A DNA stretch of 64,000 nt from Oscillospiraceae bacterium (GTDB taxonomy: Bacteria > Bacillota > Clostridia > Oscillospirales > Ruminococcaceae). The stretch covers positions 1 through 64,000 of the forward strand of contig JAFQLH010000005.1 in NCBI GenBank assembly GCA_017396665.1, read 5' to 3'. The notes beneath the pieces are model-generated. The model saw only the letters and a program-made list of their open reading frames with translations. It had not been told where the DNA came from and ran no database searches. Position numbers and translations under genes: made by a program. Every line of letters starts with the position of its first letter. Position 1 is the stretch's first letter. This document shows, in pieces, positions 1-7,150 of the stretch.

Positions 1-1088
1 ATATCCTGTACTGTATCACGGTAGCCGTAGCCGTTTCTCAGACCGCAGTAGATGAAGGAAGCAGCTCTTGACCAGATAAATGTGATAAAGCACTGGTAAG
101 CGTTCCATACGTTAACCATATTGTTGAACTCGTCGCTTGGTGTCTTGACAACGAAGTTTTCAAGCTTTGAGTGCCAGTAGCTCTTGAGCTCTGCGATTTC
201 CTCGTCAACCTTGCCCTGTGCCTTGTAGGTGTCGAGAATCTTTGTAGCTTCAGCGTTATCTCTCTGTCCGAGAACATAGATGAGCTCTGCTGTCTCGCCG
301 TCCTTGAGGACAAGGTCAGACTGGAGTGCACCGCAAGCGTTTGAGTTGTAGTTGAGAACATTGTCGCACTTTCCGTTTTCAACAGCGATTGGGTTTGAGT
401 ATGTTCTGTATGGACCGATAAAGCTGTCGAGGTTACCGTTGTAAGCTGAAACAGGAGCGCCTACCATACCGAAGAATCTTTCTCTGTGGTTTGAGCCTGT
501 TGCATCCTTACCGGAGTTCTCGTTGATGTGCTGGAGAATCTTGTTCTCTTCAAAGGATGTTCTTGTGATGAAGAGAGTGTACTGGAGATTAACCTGGTCC
601 TGCTCGTAGTTGTTCTCGTTTGTGAACTCGATAAAGCCGTAAGCAGAAAGGTTTCTATCCTTGCCGGAAACGTTTGTAATCTTAGCTCTCCATACTTCGT
701 ATGTCTTGTTGAGAGGAACGTAGTATGTAGTTTCAGACTTGATGCCGGCATATTCTGCTGTCATAACTGTGTAAGCTGTACCGTGGCGGCACTCAGACTT
801 GTACTGGTCGAGTGGCTTGCCTACAGGCTGCCATGAAGCAGACCAGTAGTCAGCTGTATCGTTATCTCTGATGTAAACATATCTTCCCGGAAGAGCCATG
901 TTTGAATTGAAGCGGTAACGTGCAATTCTTCCGTTTGCACCGCTCTGTACAAAGCTGTAGCCTCCTGCGTTATTTGAAATGATAGCGCCGTAAGCAGGTG
1001 AACCGAGGTAGTTCGCCCAAGGAGCCGGAGTGTCAGGTCTTGTAATGACATACTCTTTGTTCTGAAGGTCAAAATATCCGTATTTCAT
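1..1088 (-). CDS. GH94 family disaccharide/oligosaccharide phosphorylase, N-terminal part (runs off window)
   Basis: This gene runs off the left edge; 362 codons are visible. It starts at the ATG at 1088, about 8 nt after an AGGAGA ribosome site. The protein opens MKYGYFD..EYVITRPDTPAPW, the start typical of GH94 inverting phosphorylases (N-terminal beta-sandwich), and the visible part ends in GYGYRDTVQD, where Asp358 matches the family's general acid. GH94 enzymes split cellobiose, cellodextrins or chitobiose with phosphate in the cytoplasm, giving a sugar 1-phosphate. No signal peptide is seen, as expected. The N-terminus resembles both chitobiose- and cellodextrin-type members, so I do not assign a substrate; in a fibre degrader a cello-oligosaccharide role is plausible. 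It has its own promoter. Confidence 0.9.
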   Translation of the reverse strand, partial: MKYGYFDLQNKEYVITRPDTPAPWANYLGSPAYGAIISNNAGGYSFVQSGANGRIARYRFNSNMALPGRYVYIRDNDTADYWSASWQPVGKPLDQYKSECRHGTAYTVMTAEYAGIKSETTYYVPLNKTYEVWRAKITNVSGKDRNLSAYGFIEFTNENNYEQDQVNLQYTLFITRTSFEENKILQHINENSGKDATGSNHRERFFGMVGAPVSAYNGNLDSFIGPYRTYSNPIAVENGKCDNVLNYNSNACGALQSDLVLKDGETAELIYVLGQRDNAEATKILDTYKAQGKVDEEIAELKSYWHSKLENFVVKTPSDEFNNMVNVWNAYQCFITFIWSRAASFIYCGLRNGYGYRDTVQD

Positions 1089-1123
1089 ATACTTTCTCTC
1101 CTATATTTTTTGTATTTTTTTGC

Positions 1124-1144
1124 TGTGCAAATTCGCCTTGCACA
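1124..1144. promoter_or_regulatory. Inverted repeat TGTGCAA-N7-TTGCACA in the GH94 leader
   Basis: A perfect 7-bp inverted repeat with a 7-nt spacer lies just downstream of the expected transcription start of the GH94 gene and about 35 nt before its start codon. The size fits a repressor operator; it could also form a small RNA hairpin. The regulator is unknown. Confidence 0.45.
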
Positions 1145-1155
1145 AACCTAATGTA

Positions 1156-1184
1156 ATTCTAACATATACAAAATCTATTTTCAA
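1156..1184 (-). promoter_or_regulatory. Sigma-A type promoter of the GH94 gene
   Basis: On the minus strand TTGAAA (1184-1179) and TAGAAT (1161-1156) are separated by 17 nt. It points at the GH94 gene start at 1088. Confidence 0.6.
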
Positions 1185-1228
1185 GGGGGTGCAAAAAACT
1201 TAATCGTTTGAAATAAAAATTTTTTCCG

Positions 1229-1273
1229 CAAAATAAAAACACCGCCTCGTTTATGCAAAAAAACGAAGCGGCG
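1229..1273 (-). terminator. Rho-independent terminator after the ArsC-family gene
   Basis: An 11-bp stem with one mismatch (arms 1242-1252 and 1261-1271) is followed on the minus strand by TTTTTATTTT. It closes the epimerase/dtd/arsC-like unit. Confidence 0.75.
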
Positions 1274-1288
1274 ATGCAAATAACCGAA

Positions 1289-1636
1289 CTATTTTATCTC
1301 CCAATTCTTCCACGTATCCGGGCAGTAGCCAACGGTTGCGAGCCTGCCGAGTCTTACAATCGGAGTTTTAAGAAGAAGCGGGTTTTCTATAAGCTTGAGA
1401 AGCTTCTCCTCGTCAGAGCCGAGGTAACGAAGAAGCAGTGCGTCCTTTTCCTTTGAGTTATAGTCGATGATGTTTTCAATCGAGCCAACTGCCGAGATAA
1501 CGCTTGTCAGCTCGCCACGGCTCATTTCCTTCTGCTTCAAATCGACCATCTGGAACTTTACGCCTCTTTCCTTGAAGTAGCGCTGAGCCTTCTTTGTATC
1601 GAAGCATTTTGTTTTTCCGAAAATCTGAAGTCCCAT
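1289..1636 (-). CDS. ArsC/Spx family thioredoxin-fold protein
   Basis: A 115-residue cytoplasmic protein of the ArsC family (arsenate reductase, Spx and YffB-like proteins). The active-site loop reads KTKCFDTKKAQ with a single Cys11, and the family's PIVR-type segment appears as KTPIVRLGR near residue 90. Known members are glutathione- or thioredoxin-linked reductases, or RNA polymerase-binding regulators (Spx). Here the CxxC of Spx is absent, so a reductase-like role is more likely, but the substrate cannot be read from sequence. It begins 11 nt after dtd and ends in a clear terminator, so it is the last gene of the epimerase-dtd unit. Its length is normal for the family. Confidence 0.85.
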   Translation of the reverse strand: MGLQIFGKTKCFDTKKAQRYFKERGVKFQMVDLKQKEMSRGELTSVISAVGSIENIIDYNSKEKDALLLRYLGSDEEKLLKLIENPLLLKTPIVRLGRLATVGYCPDTWKNWEIK

Positions 1637-1647
1637 AGAAATTCTCC

Positions 1648-2088
1648 TTACGCTTCAAGAATAACAGTAAACGGGCCGTCGTTTATGAGACTTACCTTCA
1701 TATCGGCGCCGAAAATTCCACGCTGTGTTTTCTTGCCTGTTTTCTGCTCGATAACAGAGCAGAAATACTCGTACAGCTCGTTTGCCTCATCGGGCGGACA
1801 GGCGTTCACAAAGCTTGGTCTGTTTCCGTGGGAGCAATCCGCATAGAGTGTGAACTGCGAGACCACGAGCATATCTCCGTTTACGTCGGCAATCGAGAGG
1901 TTTATCTTATCATTCTCGTCAGAGAATATACGCAGCTTTGAGAGCTTGTCGGCAAGCTTGTCGCACATTGCCTTGTTGTCGCCCTTTCCTGCACCGAAAA
2001 GCACGAGGTAGCCTTTTCCTATATGTCCTGTAACAGCGCCGTCAACCGTGACACTTGCGCTGCTTACTCTTTGAACAACCAGCTTCAT
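1648..2088 (-). CDS. dtd: D-aminoacyl-tRNA deacylase
   Basis: Dtd removes D-amino acids mischarged on tRNA, a proofreading step in the cytoplasm. The 146 residues match the full family length. The start MKLVVQRVSSASVTV, the SQFTLYADCSHGNRPSF signature (catalytic-loop SQFTLY) and the C-terminal NDGPFT loop, which carries the Gly-cisPro motif used to reject L-amino acids, are all present. The last loop has Phe where Val is usual (NDGPVT). It lies 13 nt after the broken epimerase gene and 11 nt before the ArsC-family gene, suggesting one transcript. The unusual companion (relA is the common neighbour elsewhere) does not change the assignment. Confidence 0.95.
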   Translation of the reverse strand: MKLVVQRVSSASVTVDGAVTGHIGKGYLVLFGAGKGDNKAMCDKLADKLSKLRIFSDENDKINLSIADVNGDMLVVSQFTLYADCSHGNRPSFVNACPPDEANELYEYFCSVIEQKTGKKTQRGIFGADMKVSLINDGPFTVILEA

Positions 2089-2101
2089 AGACTACACTCC
2101 T

Positions 2102-2958
2102 TTACTTTACGCATATATCGTAGCGGTATCTGAAATACTCACCCGGCTGGAGTGAAACAGCATGAGCCTTCTGCTCGATGCTTTCGTTTTCGTCGTCGCA
2201 GTATACAGGCACAGAAGTCCATGGCTCAAGGCAGACGAACGCTGCGTCGTCATTTCCTGTCGGCGACCACACTGCGATACAATCGCTGTCGGGGTAATAA
2301 AGCGTAACAGCACTTTCGCCCTTGTCAGACCTGAGTGTGGCGCAGGCAGACTGAGGCTTATCCTTCATAATAACGTCAAAGTCGAAAAGCTCTCTTGTCA
2401 TATAAAGCTTGTTCTCGTCACAGAGCACTGTTCTCTCTCCGTCGGGACGGGCTGGATAATTGTTTCGTTCTTTTCGTATTCGACATAGTAGTCGTTAAAG
2501 CTGAGCCCCTCGTCAAGCGGACAGTTAAAGGCAGGGTGACCGCCTAAGTAGAAATAGATAACCTTGCTTGACGGATTGATAACACGGAAGCGTGTAACCA
2601 GTCTGTCGTTTTCAAAGTAATACTTGACATAGAGCTTGAAGCGATAAGGATACTGCGACTTTGTTTCGATGTTGTCCTCAAGCATAAACACCGCATAGTC
2701 TTCTCCGACGTCAGTTGCCTGGAACTCCATATCTCTCGCAAAGCCGTGGTTTGCGTTTATCTTGTAGGTTTTTCCGCCTGCGACGTAGGTTTTGTCCTTA
2801 GGCGAGCATATAAAAGGAAACAGTATCGGAGCGTGTCTGTTCCATGCCTCGCCAGCCTGCCAGATGTACTCTTTTCCGTTCTTGACAAGCGAGCAAAGCT
2901 CTGCACCCATTGAATTTATCTTTGCGGTAAGACCGCCTGAGCTTATTGTGTAAATCAT
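2102..2958 (-). pseudogene. Aldose 1-epimerase (mutarotase, LacX-like) interrupted by a 1-nt frameshift
   Basis: Two overlapping reading frames together give one mutarotase-like protein of about 285 residues. The first frame (start ATG 2958, 7 nt after GGAGG; a second ATG at 2961 is too close) encodes IYTISSGGLTAKINSMGAEL and the YFYLGGHPAFNCPL motif, whose His is typical of the family. It goes out of frame near 2440-2465 and stops soon after. The rest (ARPDGERTVLCDENKLYM to YFRYRYD) continues in the frame one base back, as expected from loss of one base near the AGCCCGTCCC run. Aldose epimerases interconvert alpha and beta sugars. The gene is either a recent pseudogene or carries a sequencing error; both halves look well preserved. 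Confidence 0.85.
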
Positions 2959-2986
2959 CATATGACCTCCAAAGTATTCTCTATTA

Positions 2987-3015
2987 AGTATACCATACCG
3001 CAAAAATATTTTCAA
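2987..3015 (-). promoter_or_regulatory. Sigma-A type promoter of the epimerase-dtd unit
   Basis: Minus-strand TTGAAA (3015-3010), 17 nt, TATACT (2992-2987), about 30 nt upstream of the epimerase start. Confidence 0.6.
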
Positions 3016-3018
3016 GGC

Positions 3019-3052
3019 GAAAAAACACCGAAGGAAGCCTCCCTCGGTGTTT
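3019..3052 (-). terminator. Terminator after the lipoprotein gene
   Basis: Minus-strand stem AAACACCGA..TCGGTGTTT with inner pairing, followed by a short T run, lies 30 nt after the lipoprotein stop codon. Confidence 0.7.
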
Positions 3053-3081
3053 ATGTTTTGCTTTCTGTTGTCACACAAAAA

Positions 3082-3780
3082 TCAATCTGCCTTTGAAGCC
3101 CTGAAATCCTCATAGTATTCAAGGAGTCTTTGCTCATCGGTTCTCGTGTCTGATTCGGACTTTTGCGAAAGGAAAAGCATAATCGGATTTCCCTTATCGG
3201 ATACCGTGTCGATATAAAGCGGAATAACATCGTCCCACACATCGTCCTCAAACATCACCTTGTTCTCGTAATCAATTTCGTCTACAAGTCCGGGGAAGTT
3301 TTCCTGTGTGTACTGCACATATTCTTCAAATGTAAGAGGTGTTTCTGCCGCCTCTGCATAATAGGTAACATCCGTTCCGTCGCTTGCCTCAAAGAATATA
3401 TAATATCCACAGGTCATTGTCGGAAACCAGGAACAGCCTTTGACAGTATACTTTTCCTCGTCGTATTCGGGGATAGAGTATACAGTATCGGAGTAATTCT
3501 GCTCAAGGTGTGCCTCAAGCTCAGCGATTGTTTCAAACCTAACGACATCATCGGGAGATGTAAAAATCTCGACATTGTTAAGATAGTCATCGTCAGCATT
3601 TCCCTGCATGCTTTCTTCTGCAGGCTTATTTGCTGCTGTTGAAGTAGTTGTGGTAGTTGTTGTCACCTCTGAGCTGTCAGCACTGCCAACCGAAGCTGAC
3701 GAAGACTCATCCAGCTCACCGCAGGCACACAGCGAAATACTCATCGCTCCAATTACCATTGCCAGTATCATTTTTTTCAT
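3082..3780 (-). CDS. Predicted lipoprotein with poly-Thr linker, function unknown
   Basis: I do not recognise the family. The 232-residue product starts at ATG 3780, placed 9 nt after AAGGAGG; a GTG nine bases earlier falls too near the ribosome site. It opens with a lipoprotein signal (MKKMILAMVIGAMSISLCAC, lipid Cys20), then a Ser/Thr-rich linker with a run of Thr around residues 40-50, then a globular acidic domain of about 170 residues with no motif I can name. The design (lipid anchor, flexible linker, extracytoplasmic domain) recurs in the NodB-, CotH- and TraB-type lipoproteins of this window. It is a single-gene unit ending in a terminator. Confidence 0.8.
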   Translation of the reverse strand: MKKMILAMVIGAMSISLCACGELDESSSASVGSADSSEVTTTTTTTSTAANKPAEESMQGNADDDYLNNVEIFTSPDDVVRFETIAELEAHLEQNYSDTVYSIPEYDEEKYTVKGCSWFPTMTCGYYIFFEASDGTDVTYYAEAAETPLTFEEYVQYTQENFPGLVDEIDYENKVMFEDDVWDDVIPLYIDTVSDKGNPIMLFLSQKSESDTRTDEQRLLEYYEDFRASKAD

Positions 3781-3980
3781 AGCCGACACCTCCTTTATGA
3801 TTATACTCTATCACCGCTCCCCCCGATTTGTCAATAAGAACCAGTAAATTTCAGCATTATGCTGTCATAACATAGCGGTGATTGTTTACTTTTACCAAGA
3901 ATACATTTTCGTCCTTTAACGCTGTAAAACGGGTTTTCGATTCTATGCAGACAGAGTTTCTGAAAGTCTTGTGAATTGTC

Positions 3981-4009
3981 TTGTAAATATAATAAAAATG
4001 TGTTATACT
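3981..4009 (+). promoter_or_regulatory. Sigma-A type promoter of the acpS operon
   Basis: TTGTAA (3981-3986), 17 nt, TATACT (4004-4009), 37 nt before the first gene of the operon. It is oriented away from the lipoprotein gene. Confidence 0.65.
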
Positions 4010-4045
4010 TAATCTATAATTTTTTTGTGAAACGGAGAATTTATT

Positions 4046-4564
4046 ATGGACAGCTTCAAGGAATATATGGTCACAAGATATCAGGACACAAAGGACAAGG
4101 TTAAAGTTTTCGCACTCCTTTTCCTGTGCTCCTTCGCACTGGTTGTGTCGTTCATCTTTATGCAGGAGCTTGCACCGATTATCGGCTTTGTACTTTTCGC
4201 AATTGTCGGCGGGTTCTACGGTTGCTACTACTACGCTTCAATGAAGAGAGTTGAGTACGAATACATCTTCACAAACGGCGACCTTGACATTGACAAGATT
4301 ATGGGACAGAGAAAGAGAAAGCGTCTTGCTACTATCGACGTTCCTTCTATCTTACAGTTCGGCAAGATTTCAGACGAAAAGAGAGCCGAGATTCTTTCTT
4401 CTGAGCATACTGTTATTGATGCAACGGACAACCTTTGCTCAGATGAGGACTACTACCTCGAATGCAAGCACAAGAACTACGGTATGTGCTACCTTCTGTT
4501 TACACCGAGCGACGAATTCGTTGAGGAATTAAGACCGTTCTTCCCAAGAGAACTCAGAAAGTAA
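4046..4564 (+). CDS. Small two-TM membrane protein (DUF6106-like)
   Basis: A 172-residue protein with a charged N-terminus, two adjacent membrane spans (about residues 22-68) and a cytoplasmic domain with a basic QRKRKR patch near residue 95. It resembles uncharacterised Clostridia proteins that I associate with DUF6106; the family name is from memory and tentative. It starts 8 nt after CGGAG and is the first gene of a four-gene unit with acpS (14 nt downstream), nnr and a lipoprotein. No catalytic motif is visible. Confidence 0.75.
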   Translation: MDSFKEYMVTRYQDTKDKVKVFALLFLCSFALVVSFIFMQELAPIIGFVLFAIVGGFYGCYYYASMKRVEYEYIFTNGDLDIDKIMGQRKRKRLATIDVPSILQFGKISDEKRAEILSSEHTVIDATDNLCSDEDYYLECKHKNYGMCYLLFTPSDEFVEELRPFFPRELRK

Positions 4565-4578
4565 CGGGAGCTGATAGT

Positions 4579-4953
4579 ATGTTCAGAATCGGAACTGACA
4601 TAGTAGAAGTAAAGAGAATAGAAAAAAGCGCTCAGCGTGAGAGCTTTTTAAGAAGGGTTTACTCACAGGCTGAGTCAGCCCTTTTTTCTGATAAGGTGAA
4701 TGGGTACGAGTCTATGGCAGGCAACTGGGCGGCAAAGGAAGCCTTCGCAAAGTCGCTCGGCACGGGTGTCGAGGACTTCGGACTCAGCGAGGTTGAGGTG
4801 CTTCGTGACAAGCTCGGCGCACCTTATATAAGACTTAGCGGAAATGCAAAGAGAATTGCTGATGAGATGGGGCTTGACTTCTCTGTGAGCATAAGCCACA
4901 CAAGTGAGCTTGCGATTGCTACTGTAATTGCGTTTCCCAAGGAGGACAAGTAA
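4579..4953 (+). CDS. acpS: Holo-[acyl-carrier-protein] synthase
   Basis: AcpS transfers 4'-phosphopantetheine from CoA to a serine of apo acyl carrier protein, which activates fatty acid synthesis. The 124 residues match the normal length. The N-terminal FRIGTDIVEV motif holds the metal-binding Asp7, and NWAAKEAFAKSLG holds Glu54, the second conserved metal ligand. The C-terminal VSISHTSELAIATVI segment is also characteristic. The stop codon overlaps the start of nnr by one base (TAATG), so the two are translationally coupled. This acpS-nnr pairing is common in bacteria and supports both calls. Confidence 0.96.
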   Translation: MFRIGTDIVEVKRIEKSAQRESFLRRVYSQAESALFSDKVNGYESMAGNWAAKEAFAKSLGTGVEDFGLSEVEVLRDKLGAPYIRLSGNAKRIADEMGLDFSVSISHTSELAIATVIAFPKEDK

Positions 4954-6446
4954 TGGACCTTATCTACACACCAAAGCAGATGTCTTGTTCAGAGAAAAAG
5001 AGCGAGGAGTTCGGCGTTTCACTCTCCTGCCTTATGGACAACGCAGGCTACTGCCTTGCACAGAGGATAATTGAAATCGGCTTTGACAGCTTCAGAAGAC
5101 GTGTGCTGATGCTTTGCGGAAACGGAAACAACGGCGGTGACGGCTTTGTTGCGGCTGATATTCTTTCACGCTCGGGCTTTGAGGTAACTGTTATGCTATG
5201 CTGCGGCAGTCCCAAGACAGAGCTTGCCTCAAGTGCTTTTTCCAAAATGAGCGAGCGTGTTCATATCACAGAAAACTGCCGGCCCGACGTATACGACATA
5301 ATCTGCGACTGCGTTTTCGGCACAGGCTTCAGAGGTGAGCTTCCGGGTGATATTGCCTCTTATTTTGACAAGGTGAACAAGTCATCGGCATACAAGCTTG
5401 CCTGCGACCTTCCTTCAGGAGTAAACGCACTGACAGGACAGGCTGACAGACACACAATTGTCTGCGACGAGACGCTTTCCTTCCACGCAAAAAAGGTCGG
5501 AACACTGCTCTCGCCTGCAAAGGAATACTGCAAAAGTATATCCGTTTCAGACATCAGTATACCAAAAGAGGCTTACTCAGAAACAGCACTTATCCATATG
5601 ACAGACGACAAGGCAAGGGAGCTTCTCCCCTACCGCAGACCTGACGGACACAAGGGCACCTTCGGGAAGGTTGTGTGCATCTGCGGAAGCGAACGCTACA
5701 CAGGTGCGGCGGCTATGTCCTGCCTTTCTGCACTGAGAGGCGGCTGCGGACTTGTGCAGCTATGCTCTTCAAAATGCGTAATTGACAGGCTCTCCGGGGT
5801 AATTCCCGAAGCTACGTTTTTCACACTTCCCGACAGCGACGGATATACAGACTGCGACGAAAAGCTTATTTCAGAGGCTGTAAAAAATGCCGACTGTGTG
5901 CTTTTCGGCTGTGGTATCGGACTTTCAGAGAGCACGGAAAAGCTGCTTCGCTTTGTACTGTCTGCGGCAGATTGTCCTGTTGTAATTGATGCAGACGGCA
6001 TAAACTGTCTTTCGATGAATATAGATATATTGAAAGACACAAGGGCAAGCATAGTGCTTACCCCACACCCTATGGAGCTTGCAAGACTTTGCGGACTTGA
6101 CAGCGTGCCTGAAGACAGGCTCGGTCCTGCGACAGAGCTTTGCGAAAAATACGGCGTTACCGTTATGGCAAAGGGTGCACAGACCTTCGTTGTTTCAAAG
6201 GAAGAAGCATATCTTTGCGACAGAGGAAACACCGCTCTTTCAAAGGGCGGAAGCGGAGATATGCTGGCCGGTCTGACCGCCTCTCTCATAGCTCAGGGTG
6301 TAGCACCTGCCAAGGCTTGTGCTCTGGCAAGTCACGTTATCGGACTGTGTGCCGATGAGCTTTGCAAAGACAGAAGCCCACGCTCTGTAATTGCGAGAGA
6401 TATAATAAATCAGTTGCCTTATGTGTTTTTCAATCTGGAGGGATAA
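4953..6446 (+). CDS. nnr: Bifunctional NAD(P)H-hydrate epimerase/dehydratase
   Basis: This cytoplasmic enzyme repairs damaged NAD(P)H hydrates. The N-terminal YjeF domain (about residues 1-210) carries the epimerase loop CGNGNNGGDGFVAA (55-68). The C-terminal dehydratase of the ribokinase fold begins near GHKGTFGKVVCICGS and ends with the nucleotide-binding GGSGDMLAGL (about 431-440), with the Asp that acts as catalytic base in this fold. The length of 497 residues is that of the fused form found in most bacteria. It overlaps acpS by one base and is followed 21 nt later by a lipoprotein gene. Confidence 0.95.
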   Translation: MDLIYTPKQMSCSEKKSEEFGVSLSCLMDNAGYCLAQRIIEIGFDSFRRRVLMLCGNGNNGGDGFVAADILSRSGFEVTVMLCCGSPKTELASSAFSKMSERVHITENCRPDVYDIICDCVFGTGFRGELPGDIASYFDKVNKSSAYKLACDLPSGVNALTGQADRHTIVCDETLSFHAKKVGTLLSPAKEYCKSISVSDISIPKEAYSETALIHMTDDKARELLPYRRPDGHKGTFGKVVCICGSERYTGAAAMSCLSALRGGCGLVQLCSSKCVIDRLSGVIPEATFFTLPDSDGYTDCDEKLISEAVKNADCVLFGCGIGLSESTEKLLRFVLSAADCPVVIDADGINCLSMNIDILKDTRASIVLTPHPMELARLCGLDSVPEDRLGPATELCEKYGVTVMAKGAQTFVVSKEEAYLCDRGNTALSKGGSGDMLAGLTASLIAQGVAPAKACALASHVIGLCADELCKDRSPRSVIARDIINQLPYVFFNLEG

Positions 6447-6467
6447 CCCGAAACGGAGGAACACCGA

Positions 6468-6998
6468 TTGAAACTACTACTCAAGCTTTCTGCGCTATTA
6501 ACTTCTGTAACGCTTTGCTTTTGTCTTACAGCCTGCTCAAAGAGTGAAAAAGCAACTCTGCCCGACACCGATTTCCCTTACTCTGTAAAGGCGGTATGTG
6601 ACACCTCTGACAGCAAGGAGGACTACGAGCTTTGTCTTACAAGGGATGAGCAGGGCGTATGGCAGGCACAGTTTTCTTCACCTCAAAGCCTTGAAGGAAT
6701 GAAGGTGACTCAGACTGCCGATTGCTACAAGACCGAATATATGGGTCTGACGCTTACCTGCGACAGAGGAGATATTCCGACTGACGCAGTTGTAGCTGCG
6801 ATTGCCTCGGCACTTGACCACGTTGCGTCGTCTTCTTCAGCAGAGGCGACAAGACAGGATGGCTACATTGTTGCAAGCGGACAGACAGAGCTTTTGACCT
6901 ACTCTATCACATTTGACGGTGATAAGCCGATAGAGCTTGACATATCGGGAGAGAGGATTTCTCTCAGTGTCACGCTATCGGATTTTGAAAAGCTATAA
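6468..6998 (+). CDS. Predicted lipoprotein, function unknown
   Basis: A 176-residue lipoprotein that starts with TTG at 6468, 7-9 nt after GGAGGA; there is no better ATG. The signal sequence ends in the lipobox LTAC (lipid Cys23). The mature part has no motif I recognise; its regular beta-like pattern and length resemble small Clostridia lipoproteins of unknown role. It is the last gene of the acpS-nnr unit and ends just before a terminator shared with the convergent surface-protein gene. Confidence 0.8.
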   Translation: MKLLLKLSALLTSVTLCFCLTACSKSEKATLPDTDFPYSVKAVCDTSDSKEDYELCLTRDEQGVWQAQFSSPQSLEGMKVTQTADCYKTEYMGLTLTCDRGDIPTDAVVAAIASALDHVASSSSAEATRQDGYIVASGQTELLTYSITFDGDKPIELDISGERISLSVTLSDFEKL

Positions 6999-7004
6999 CA
7001 AGAC

Positions 7005-7042
7005 ACAAAAAGCCCCCGGATTTCTCCGAGGGCTTAATTTGT
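7005..7042. terminator. Bidirectional terminator, copy 1 of the AGCCCCCGGA hairpin
   Basis: Stem AGCCCCCGGA (7011-7020) pairs with TCCGAGGGCT (7025-7034) with one mismatch. T-rich flanks lie on both strands, so it serves the plus-strand lipoprotein gene and the minus-strand surface gene. It is repeated almost identically at 8922-8960. Confidence 0.85.
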
Positions 7043-7150
7043 TTAAGCTTTAGTCAGTCAAGAATTACAATTACTTTTGCTTCTTTGTAGCAACTACTGC
7101 AGCAGCAGCGAGTGCGATAGCAGCGAGTGCAAGACCTGCTTCTGCGCCTG
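7011..7150 (-). repeat. Surface-gene 3' module, copy 1 (direct repeat with 8929-9068)
   Basis: This block holds the terminator, the 3' untranslated stretch and the codons for the sorting tail. It is nearly identical to 8929-9068, including about 60 bp of untranslated DNA. More diverged versions of the tail lie near 10046 and 11027. Confidence 0.85.

Noticed and set aside
2398..3078. Programmed frameshift in the aldose epimerase
   Set aside because: No slippery heptamer or stimulating structure is evident, and epimerases are not known to use frameshifting; mutation or sequence error is simpler.
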